This document shows positions 58,001 through 64,000 of a stretch of 64,000 nucleotides of DNA, one piece after another (within the stretch, counting starts at the first letter, position 1; every line of letters begins with the position of its first letter). The translations under genes were made by a program, and so were the position numbers. Below the pieces are notes generated by a model. It worked only from the letters and a program-made list of their open reading frames with translations. It was not told the DNA's origin and ran no database searches. Source of the DNA: a virus; IMG/VR virus record IMGVR_UViG_3300044451_000434, positions 1 to 64,000 of that record. One strand, given 5' to 3'.

Positions 58001-60062
58001 TGTCTTCAGATGATGATCTACAGAAATCGGCAACAAGCGCTTTAGATGAAAATATAGGAGAATCTGGACCTATGACGGCATACGCAACAAAAGTGCCATC
58101 TCCGACATCTCGCTCCCAAGCTATATGCATGTTCCCATATCTATCATCAAACACGCGTGGGCGCCTATTATCTCCATTATAAGTCAGTTGCAGCCAAGAT
58201 CCGTTGGATGCCCGTTCCTTATCTATTGGAAGCTCAGAGTACATAAACAATTGGTTAAAGCTATCGACTTGACTCTGACACAACACGCGACAAGATGACG
58301 ATATGGCCGGATAAACACAGGATGCGGGTTGTCCAAGATTATCCTCACGAACATTCAAAGAAATTTCTGACACGGAGGCTGCTTCACTTTCCAAGCCAGA
58401 CAAGAACGCAACATGAACGCACGGGATGTCATCGGAAATGACTATGCCGCCCGGTCTGTTTATGCCAGGGCAAGCCTGAAGCCTCACTGAGTCTGAGCTA
58501 GATTTGACGTAAGAAAATACAGTACCCCTGAAGGGACCACTCAAGAATGCGAGCGTACCCATGTCGCTGACGCCATGTTCAGATAAATCTTTTATCGTGG
58601 TACACCTGAAAGTTGCCGATGCTCCACTGAATTGCTGAACAGTTATGGCGTTGCCACCCAAACTACTGAGAACCTGCCCAGCAAGAAGAGAGAACCTAGA
58701 CTCAGAATATACATCTATTCTATCATTAATAATTTCTGCATAAATCCCTGAAGACTTCAAGACGATGTCTTCGTTTATCTGGTCAGCAAGTGATTGCAAG
58801 GCAGAAGGAGACCATATTGCACTGAGAGATATCTCCTGACTTTCACGCAACCTTATAACTATAGCGGCGACTCCAGATGGATTTTGGTTTGGACGCACGG
58901 AATGCGTGAAGGCGGGAGGCTTAATAATCAGTCCACGTCCAATTGCCGCCGGCATCACCTTGGCTGCAGAAGATGAACTTGCCACAAAAACCTGTGTCAC
59001 AGGCATAGACTGCCTCACCGAGACATCGCAATCGCTAGCCTGCGAAGATTCTTCTATGTATGGCTTGCAGTATGAAACCCAAGCACCATGATTGAAGATA
59101 TTCAAACCCCTGTCATCCGAATCATGTGCAGGAAAAAGAGATGAATAAGACTGAGACTTAGGATCGAAGAATTTTGCAGCAACCGACACATGGTCGATGA
59201 GATTACACCCACCAGATATGGATGCAAACTTGCTGCTGAAACCTTCACCGACACTTATATATTGCGAGTCTAAATGTGTAAGTTCTTGCTCGGTTTCAGA
59301 CCCATAGGGGTCATACAGCCGACCAACAATAGCCAAATCAGAGCAAGGTGCCTCTTGAGATACAAACCTGAGACCTTGGTCTGGAGATGATGTTGGATCT
59401 AGAACCACACAACCAGGTCTTGCTGGATCATTTGTGGCGGCAAGTGTCCTCAGCACAGAAGGTACAAAGTGCACATCAGATCCACCGTAAAACCAGTTTT
59501 CTTCATTGTCAGATATGTTGATCGGAACACGAACCAATGAATATGCCGACATCTGATCTTGTGAGAAAATTTGGTTGGCGGTGAACTTAAATACAGACCT
59601 GCCTTTCTTGTTGGTGCGACCTGCATATTTCTTTTCTCCGATTCCTATTCTGAAAACTGACGAGGCAGGCCCGTCCACAACGATATTGCACTTGTCGCCA
59701 TGAGCCACAAATTCTGGAGAAGCGCGCACATAAAAATTTTTGCTCTTACCCGTTTTGGGCCTATTAACAAGGGTTGCACATATAGCCTCGGATCCAAATC
59801 CATCTTCCACATGGCAAAATATTGCGAAATCATCGCTAGTCGGACGAACCTTTACAACTCCAACAATAGACGCTGACTCAGCAGTTGATTTATGTAGCCA
59901 TGTCTTACCGCCATCGGTTGAGACTGGCAAAGAACCACCACGAGAGGCATCCTCTATAGAGAATTTGCAACCCACTGCGCCATCAAGATCTAAATTGAAA
60001 TGAACCTCCCTGCCACCTTGGTAAGATTTCACATCAGTAATGTAGAGTTTTGGCTGTTCCAT
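52080..60062 (-). CDS. 2660-residue protein with sialidase-like and RCC1-like repeats
   Basis: ATG at 60062, two bases after the glycosyltransferase stop, with GGAGG about 13 bases upstream. The N-terminal 250 residues are beta-sandwich-like (GGREVHFNLDLDG). Sialidase/BNR-like units appear near 630-665 (RPRVFDDRYGNMHIAWERD), 1988-2070 (RSPAIVVDKLAKLHVAYES and VPSISADGDGRLLVAWQER) and again at the extreme C-terminus (NPSVAGSDLGLFYISWQDG). RCC1-like repeats lie near 1738-1820 (FVAVSCGSNYCVALREDG). Many other stretches are beta-rich and unrecognised. No signal peptide is seen. It shares its repeat types with the 2726- and 4092-residue proteins, so I infer a large multi-propeller adhesin of the same apparatus. 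Enzymatic sialidase residues are not assignable. Confidence 0.88.
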   Translation of the reverse strand: MEQPKLYITDVKSYQGGREVHFNLDLDGAVGCKFSIEDASRGGSLPVSTDGGKTWLHKSTAESASIVGVVKVRPTSDDFAIFCHVEDGFGSEAICATLVNRPKTGKSKNFYVRASPEFVAHGDKCNIVVDGPASSVFRIGIGEKKYAGRTNKKGRSVFKFTANQIFSQDQMSAYSLVRVPINISDNEENWFYGGSDVHFVPSVLRTLAATNDPARPGCVVLDPTSSPDQGLRFVSQEAPCSDLAIVGRLYDPYGSETEQELTHLDSQYISVGEGFSSKFASISGGCNLIDHVSVAAKFFDPKSQSYSSLFPAHDSDDRGLNIFNHGAWVSYCKPYIEESSQASDCDVSVRQSMPVTQVFVASSSSAAKVMPAAIGRGLIIKPPAFTHSVRPNQNPSGVAAIVIRLRESQEISLSAIWSPSALQSLADQINEDIVLKSSGIYAEIINDRIDVYSESRFSLLAGQVLSSLGGNAITVQQFSGASATFRCTTIKDLSEHGVSDMGTLAFLSGPFRGTVFSYVKSSSDSVRLQACPGINRPGGIVISDDIPCVHVAFLSGLESEAASVSEISLNVREDNLGQPASCVYPAISSSCRVLCQSQVDSFNQLFMYSELPIDKERASNGSWLQLTYNGDNRRPRVFDDRYGNMHIAWERDVGDGTFVAYAVIGPDSPIFSSKALVADFCRSSSEDTSPIVAPEKRVSSVLSLESSSGILELPFNSSNFLRNVIPSSSAYIKREFLGACPFNIMFDGDNPSSFISNVLDTDGNIAQFQQVSNGDLVETVILHIDPSANTSNQQYSGRISFNGVILSIAGQKSEMSFTDKIFSPTGITFPSRAGSASFSNGEFTLSSDKKSFDFSLMLHPVDDIFQVRLIVAASSTPISIRTGWIKVADAGASVAMPRSDSVCLDYSPLQSKCCAIIPYYTDDSGRQFDGTHKSIGYMVDADIDIQPSFSFDAHILPGSAIIINPVISDVFSASDGVQIRTDFYGTSPFFRGEQDRIFVNTELADDTNKLSGFRVGDYIAAHLVAIPPDYRPTTCSISFTTDILGVETDRGTVLGRHASLSSRTLDNASTFYSSILVKHAARSAVITIAQSEYWQYALVYTKMPSTGAFLRNSSEDAVDDEFKNFLRGFSVRDDGLFNFDNNVMSVGKSAREFSDFIPLISSLRLNDIHYNPSGVVQTSGLGYLESGGSSSFNLQCSDMVGSYWRTPSLSTFTRPAADGVDGVVCHYTVGVMLETVRFFARNTQTWDDLCNEVMSAGGSCDRYYEGLVRTAYTGRAKVVAYCVSSESSSGNGGVPYAFEIHESSHIIDVSKQFRLTVGSMLIKDHEHAIRTSRAHLDPLRFEGPEKAEDLVPLAHRNMIFCMANGDPQISHDWRVDVSDGRRQFDLCFGSFISSISWFRHHDVGYRNGLAAGRFAVRISSIDISDNKLSMANGSQLSAFDMSMPSGFVQQTNSFEQARNIDYLSATSDPGDWINMAFNFSAVDDWLASPTGFMYSGLSFARQGGQSRAVVLQPNASSDFQFSPSIYQSDSYNFQWMHQVRRGKIGHGGIGSISQSAVFADSTEYSIFLRAKRIEPYRGDGSLVCPVDMVSPFLFFGGDQGAKIVRVSTNDFMGITAKLTPGVGSLRLSALHPLYQKRAANIKISETDNGCAYVNSEGKLQTDGSSDDLKQFFSDALDSGCLALVTNAAHSSYDGLNYLLIMLMISDSGILRGFVRIEEVYSPDVELQDAVVEAFTSDLTSRGSSWRDISVGSTFAVCVDGTGNLVFIGVEPPGGHDLSSLPSGRFVAVSCGSNYCVALREDGQLVSWGASLSLPSGTFLSLGSELYLRSDHHAVNGDGFDVPDAKSLATSLVDPTESPKVVNADGYLIQGGEAEQDVAGSTPIVCFQGPFRVYLSAPNLSRRVLKYQKNSNITVEINDLIVDTYKDPFRSNIAIEHVSAVASEYANDEFTLQSVDEMYVFALPAVCQFGSPFTTGGLSVSRIGQGEGIQRSPAIVVDKLAKLHVAYESNETGTWQINVCSMRDWDEAMKVSQAISRPNHVSNVPSISADGDGRLLVAWQERNGNNSRIAASVSSSKDPDISDGCLLDRAVGFIRTFDADPYDPYLPTRFFRCGVFATVRPTQTSTFKFVVNFYLEDGSQLLYQASSTQNPNGWLLNGNTLSSEGQALDASNDYEIQFDSIPQDIKNQGVIRWELELQPMVSATQQESVGIISQKSGPNVEQLDSSNESTWQSIIGVLTGTNPTVTTASIRLVVVQESAGSAPVSFPSRQPSDYVSLINGEITSNLSLPSGVTSIAGFAFGSQYRSFIIHAPTQVIHSGNTIDVEEFVQSTITFSAPIVAIVATPSDLAVTDGILGLPGTQWESAGSRAIRFADGEYITLSANLRTIDFRVKKKSESMYTQIRVVTAAGQAQSIKKKGYIFCPFVKQQRCSVPASYTNRGSENKLVHFTAKIFTDAEKKNPIAVFDSLNYPTYWDAGRGSFPSGGVVCYPGNTISASFIPRFSPPSSVQSAFADMSSISSEIIEPSLRVSELQRLSILPHTRYYVSVEAKISNSIEQLDSGDTEIMCDPSSYFLRSISWSGVDGRISYLSSLQSDAKNPSVAGSDLGLFYISWQDGRAGSSYSVDNPSGFRSECRFSTYDSSSGRWSSVDGEGGSRPLYDS

Positions 60063-60064
60063 GG

Positions 60065-61123
60065 TCAGTTCAAAGCCTCCGACATTCGCTTTCTAACCGC
60101 AGCAAGCGAAAACATTTCTTCGGCCCTTTTTTTTGCATTTTTTGCCTTTTGGGATGCAATGTCATAGTATTTTTCAACAGCTTCAGCGACTGCCCTCCCC
60201 ACCGACTCCGATGTAATAACTGGCCAATATTTTGAAGAAAATTGCGGGTATCCATCCATAGAAGCCTGCTCCAAACCTGATGGTTCTATTACTAGACCGC
60301 AAGAATCGTCAAAAAAATCAGAAATTCCACCCGACCGTGTGCTCAACACGGGAACACCAGCCGCCATGGCCTGAGCAACGGGTAGACAAAATCCCTCACC
60401 CCTTGAAGCGCATAGAAAGGCGTGGCAAGACGAATACAGCCCTGCCATGCTTTTCTCCGTCAACTCACCCTCAACAATCATAAAACGGTTCCTAAGCGAT
60501 TCAGGCACGATCCTGACCACCTCCGCACGTGCGGCATGGGGTCTGTCTGTCTTTAAGACAAGACAAACCGGATGCCCGGCAGACATAGCGATAGAACATC
60601 CAAGAATTAGTGAAGACCAATTTTTTCTAGCTTTCCAAGCACCCACTGACAATATGACAAAATCGCCTCCATCATAACCCTTGGGATAGGAACGAAAATA
60701 TAGATCTCCGACCATGTGATTTATCACAGAAGATGGTTTTTCTACCCCCGCTTTTTCAAATACTGACTTACAAAACTTGCTTGGATACCAAATGTTGGAA
60801 CATTTTGAGTTTATAGTTTTTATCCAATCTGCAGGAGGATTTTCGCATTCAAATGTGCATATTCCCACCGTCATTTCCGAGCCCTGAGAGAGACCATTCC
60901 ATCTTGGCGGTATAGAGTGCCATATGCTCACTTGGGCGACTCCTGAAAAGTCATGCTGCAATGCTTGGGTGTCTTCATGCGACATCCATGGCTGATTTAT
61001 CATTGGATGCATACTTTTGACCCTAACCTTATGCCCACAAGACCTGAGCACATGTAAATAGCCAAGGGCGGCATGCCCGAACCCCGTGTTGTTTATGAAA
61101 CAGGCATATTCTACTTTAAGCAT
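60065..61123 (-). CDS. GT4-type (GT-B fold) glycosyltransferase
   Basis: ATG start, one base after the upstream TGA, with no clear ribosome site, so translation is probably coupled. At 352 residues the length is normal for the family. The N-terminal domain begins with strand and glycine loop YACFINNTGFGHAAL. The C-terminal domain begins VILSVGAWKARKNWSSLI, with R166 and K167 where GT4 enzymes bind the nucleotide-sugar phosphates. The donor-site motif is GEGFCLPVAQAMAAGVPVLS: E243 is present, but the second glutamate of the E-x7-E motif is Q251. The end is a charged helix. It should transfer a sugar from a nucleotide donor in the cytoplasm. It is the only clear enzyme of metabolism in the run. 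Likely targets are the co-made structural proteins, host surface glycan or DNA; none is proven. Confidence 0.88.
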   Translation of the reverse strand: MLKVEYACFINNTGFGHAALGYLHVLRSCGHKVRVKSMHPMINQPWMSHEDTQALQHDFSGVAQVSIWHSIPPRWNGLSQGSEMTVGICTFECENPPADWIKTINSKCSNIWYPSKFCKSVFEKAGVEKPSSVINHMVGDLYFRSYPKGYDGGDFVILSVGAWKARKNWSSLILGCSIAMSAGHPVCLVLKTDRPHAARAEVVRIVPESLRNRFMIVEGELTEKSMAGLYSSCHAFLCASRGEGFCLPVAQAMAAGVPVLSTRSGGISDFFDDSCGLVIEPSGLEQASMDGYPQFSSKYWPVITSESVGRAVAEAVEKYYDIASQKAKNAKKRAEEMFSLAAVRKRMSEALN

Positions 61124-61124
61124 T

Positions 61125-64000
61125 TCATGTGCTGATCATCGTCAGTCCAGGGAGGGTTTCTCGAGCGTCATGGATAATCCCAAGAGTTCCATTAGAAAGA
61201 TTTTCCACAACCTGTCCAAAAGAATCCACCCTAACAATCCTACCAGCACTTGAACCTATAGCGCTTTCAGCCACAAGAAAAAGACCATCAGCAGTCACGG
61301 AAACATCAGAGGCGTACAGTCCATCAGGACATGTGTACTGAAATGCCCTAGTTCCATCAGACTCGTTCACCACGACTACCCTACCCCTGTAACTCGCGTG
61401 CTTGGCAAGTGCCTGACCGACGAATGCATCAACCTCCCAAAAGTTTATCGGAGGTTCCGTTCCTGACTCAAAATCCACACCAGAAAGCAAAAGTCTGCCA
61501 TCGTCAAATATAACAGCACTGCCAAGAGTAAAATCAGAAACAGCAAAACTTGTGGCTCCACCAAACGCAAAAACTCCAGCCCAATCTGACTTTCTCAATT
61601 TGACAACGGTAGGTACAGTAGGCTGCTGACCTTCTTCTTCATCATCTACCTCCTCTTCAATAACCGTAATTCTCAATTGTATATCAGAAGGAGAAAAATT
61701 AGTCTCAACAAGAGTGCCATTGTCCTCCTGCTCAATACGAACCCGCAAATTTAGAAGATAGGTCGTTCCGACCATCGCTTGGGCGTTCGCACCTGAGGTT
61801 ATGGTCAATATGGAACTAAAAGCACGATCTTGTTTTACTTTGACAGTCCCAGAAAAAGCCGGAGTGCCCTGGAGCACAGGGGGGATGTGTCCGGGTTTTT
61901 CTGGATCATTGATGAAAGAAACTACGTATGGATTTCCATTAGGGTCTATTGATTGATCATCTGGGAATCGATATAAAACTCTAAATTCGAGACCATCACC
62001 TTCGGCAGCTATGTTGAGAAAATATTCGTCTGAGTCTGGACGCAAACCAGCACGTATCCTGTCAAAATTAATTGTACTGTTGCAAACTAACCAATAATCT
62101 CCAGCATCCTCAGCAGATACAGGATGGTACACTGAATTTAGGTAGGTGAAATCACCCACAAACAACCTAAGACCATTGAGTGTGTAATTTGCGGCAAGCA
62201 GACTAGAATTAGTATACGATGTTCTACCAACTACAGAAGGTTCCAATCTGCAGAAAATTTGCAAACCTGCGTCTCTTCCCTGGGTGGCAAGGAGCACTTT
62301 GTCGGTGGACAATTTTATCTGAAACACATTAGGTGGTCTACCATCAGTTATCACCTCATCAAGAGCATTTCCTTTAACCGAGGTTGATCCAATCACAAGT
62401 GTGAACTTACTCTTGTCTGCATTTGCTGCAAAAATTACATCGTCAGAAAAAACCATTTGTAAAATTCTAGTGAAGGGATTCAGAACAGCACACAATGGAA
62501 CAAACTGGCCTCCAGTTGGAAGAGGCTCTGCATTGCCGACGCCCCTAACGAATTTTGCGTCTCTAGATATCTGAAGAACTCTGTTATTGTATGTATCAGA
62601 AACTAAATAACTCTTATCTGAAACTCGTGATATTGAACTGACTTGGTCGAATCCAATAGTAGGCAATCCATTTGCAGACAAGACGCTAGATGGTCTTGAA
62701 GACTGAGAAGGAGATATGGGAAGATCAGCACCCATATATCCAAATTCTGAGAAAAGACTATCATCAAGTTGCTGTATAGAGTCGTTTGAAGCATAAAAAA
62801 TCTTTTTAATTTCTAGCGGAGGCTTAATTCGCACGCTAGCAAGACCAGAATTGGAATCAACAATTTCTGCATTACTCAATGTGCATAAAGACCATTGATC
62901 TCTGCGAGAAAAAACAAATCCAGATTCATTCCCAGTAGTTTTGATCAATATAGAAAAATCTTTGAATAATGGGGCTTCAGATCGATCACTATTTGCCCTC
63001 AAAGACACCTCAATATCCACTATCGTTGCAGAAACATTCAATAATTCTCCCGTTGGCGGAAGAGGCCCTTCGAAAAGCGCAGCATCCACATCTGCAAATG
63101 AATTCCCGTATCTGTATCGCAATTCAATAGCAGAAGTTGGGGGTATATTACTAGAATTCCATTCTATTGCCTGAATAATAAATGGGGAGTTTGCCACATA
63201 TCTGTAGCGTGCAAAGCCTGCTGCTTTAAAAATAACCTCAGTAGCACTCGCAGTGGATGTTCGCACATCGTCTATGTTGAAAGAAAAATCAACCGATCCA
63301 TCTTCTACCTCAAATACCATGGAAGTTATTGATTCGCGCTCAAATGGCGTGAGATTGTATTCAATCAACTTGAAGTTATCCATAGCGGGGTCTGAATTGG
63401 TGGTGATCTCATTTGCAGTGAGAACTATTGCTTTTGCAGTAGTGGTAGCAGTGGTATCTGTCGTGCCTTGGTTGATCAGGTAAAAAGAAACTACAGGGTG
63501 AACATCTGCTATGCACCTGATGTACATGAACAACTTGTTAAAATTACTCCAGTTGCTATTGCTTGATATTATTTTACGGAATATGACTTTGTTTTTCACC
63601 CCAGATCGCAATTTAACTGACTTAACTCCATCGGTTTGCACAGAAACATCACCACTGATACCAACAGTGCTTCCGATATTATCAACCGCAAAAGAAAAAC
63701 CAGGAACTCCAGAATCAGCGCCATTTTCAAAACTATCAGCAAACAAAACAGTCTCTTCATTTATTGTTGATGCAAGCGTGATCCCCGTATTTTCGCCAGA
63801 TAGGACAAATATGTTTTGGTGGGCGTAGTGAGACTTCAATTCATCTTCAGTGTCAAATCTGATGATGCTTATGGTACCTGCGGTCTGCTTTTTGCCTGCT
63901 ATACATCCGCTATTAGGTGAATAAACTGCGGTTGTGGCTCCGAAATCCACAATACTGTCAGTGGATGTGCCAGGAACATAAGTTATCGTGTTGACATGGT
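61125..64000 (-). CDS. Beta-rich protein with NHL-type propeller, N-terminus cut by right edge
   Basis: The frame ends at TGA (61125) and stays open to the right edge. A GTG at 63950 would give 941 residues but has no ribosome site, and the codons above it read as protein (VNTITYVPGTSTDSIVDFG), so the true start is probably beyond 64000. Counting from the GTG, residues 60-340 are beta-sandwich-like. NHL-type propeller strands appear near 430-470 (YLVSDTYNNRVLQIS) and again at the C-terminus (GLYASDVSVTADGLFLVAES). An acidic stretch EEEVDDEEEGQQ lies near 760-775. NHL propellers usually bind proteins or glycans. I infer a structural or adhesin component upstream of the glycosyltransferase. Confidence 0.83.
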   Translation of the reverse strand, partial: HVNTITYVPGTSTDSIVDFGATTAVYSPNSGCIAGKKQTAGTISIIRFDTEDELKSHYAHQNIFVLSGENTGITLASTINEETVLFADSFENGADSGVPGFSFAVDNIGSTVGISGDVSVQTDGVKSVKLRSGVKNKVIFRKIISSNSNWSNFNKLFMYIRCIADVHPVVSFYLINQGTTDTTATTTAKAIVLTANEITTNSDPAMDNFKLIEYNLTPFERESITSMVFEVEDGSVDFSFNIDDVRTSTASATEVIFKAAGFARYRYVANSPFIIQAIEWNSSNIPPTSAIELRYRYGNSFADVDAALFEGPLPPTGELLNVSATIVDIEVSLRANSDRSEAPLFKDFSILIKTTGNESGFVFSRRDQWSLCTLSNAEIVDSNSGLASVRIKPPLEIKKIFYASNDSIQQLDDSLFSEFGYMGADLPISPSQSSRPSSVLSANGLPTIGFDQVSSISRVSDKSYLVSDTYNNRVLQISRDAKFVRGVGNAEPLPTGGQFVPLCAVLNPFTRILQMVFSDDVIFAANADKSKFTLVIGSTSVKGNALDEVITDGRPPNVFQIKLSTDKVLLATQGRDAGLQIFCRLEPSVVGRTSYTNSSLLAANYTLNGLRLFVGDFTYLNSVYHPVSAEDAGDYWLVCNSTINFDRIRAGLRPDSDEYFLNIAAEGDGLEFRVLYRFPDDQSIDPNGNPYVVSFINDPEKPGHIPPVLQGTPAFSGTVKVKQDRAFSSILTITSGANAQAMVGTTYLLNLRVRIEQEDNGTLVETNFSPSDIQLRITVIEEEVDDEEEGQQPTVPTVVKLRKSDWAGVFAFGGATSFAVSDFTLGSAVIFDDGRLLLSGVDFESGTEPPINFWEVDAFVGQALAKHASYRGRVVVVNESDGTRAFQYTCPDGLYASDVSVTADGLFLVAESAIGSSAGRIVRVDSFGQVVENLSNGTLGIIHDARETLPGLTMIST

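Noticed and set aside
63948-63950. GTG at 63950 as a genuine gene start
   Set aside because: No ribosome site precedes it and the frame is open and protein-like to the window edge.
1-64000. Alternative genetic code with TAG or TGA recoded
   Set aside because: All large frames are intact under the standard code, and TGA, TAA and TAG all occur at plausible gene ends, many in stop/start overlaps.
1-64000. Bacterial cell-surface protein locus
   Set aside because: Not excluded, but disfavoured: complete genes lack signal peptides, anchors and sorting motifs, and no secretion or regulatory genes are present.

Overview
The window is an almost uninterrupted run of large protein-coding genes, all on the minus strand and so transcribed from right to left. 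It holds sixteen genes, two of them cut by the window edges. Together they encode roughly 21,000 residues, with under 200 non-coding bases in 64 kb. I see no tRNA, rRNA, CRISPR array, insertion sequence, replication gene or housekeeping gene. The best explanation is the tail, baseplate or host-adhesion region of a very large (jumbo or 'huge') tailed phage, or a prophage of that kind. The reasons are giant beta-rich modular proteins, no recognisable signal peptide on any complete gene, four-base stop/start overlaps at most junctions, and a single enzyme gene (a glycosyltransferase) inside the structural run. No capsid, portal, terminase or sheath gene is present, so the phage assignment is an inference. 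A bacterial giant-protein locus is the main alternative. The standard genetic code fits: TGA, TAA and TAG all end genes and no frame needs recoding.

In transcription order: (1) a 5'-cut gene with an NHL-type propeller (61125 to the right edge); (2) a GT4-type glycosyltransferase (60065-61123); (3) a 2660-residue protein with sialidase-like and RCC1-like repeats (52080-60062); (4-5) two smaller proteins, one unrecognised and one with Ig/FN3-like domains (50848-52083, 49391-50851); (6) a 1333-residue protein with a poly-serine linker and a hydrolase-like module (45393-49394); (7) a LamG-like lectin-fold protein (44383-45396); (8) a 2726-residue FN3/propeller protein (36160-44340); (9) a 1777-residue protein with FN3 domains and a dockerin-like calcium loop (30830-36163). 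After a 78-base gap come (10-11) two unrecognised proteins (29933-30751, 28428-29930); (12) a 1005-residue protein with a trypsin-like domain, a poly-serine linker and a propeller-like C-terminus (25409-28426); (13-14) two further proteins (23082-25412, 21370-23085); (15) a 4092-residue giant with an RCC1-like propeller, glycoside-hydrolase-like barrels and poly-serine linkers (9095-21373). After a 60-base gap comes (16) a 3'-cut gene with a von Willebrand A-like start, LamG, FN3, a glycine-rich tandem repeat and Kelch repeats (1-9034).

Read as a system, the genes look like parts of one very large extracellular apparatus. Sugar-binding-type folds (LamG, propellers), putative polysaccharide-cleaving barrels and a protease-like fold are joined by FN3 domains and by serine- or glycine-rich flexible linkers. 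The co-transcribed glycosyltransferase could modify these proteins, and the serine-rich linkers are the obvious candidate substrate, but that is hypothesis. All domain names come from motif recognition by eye. No database search was run, and residue positions are approximate except where single residues are named.
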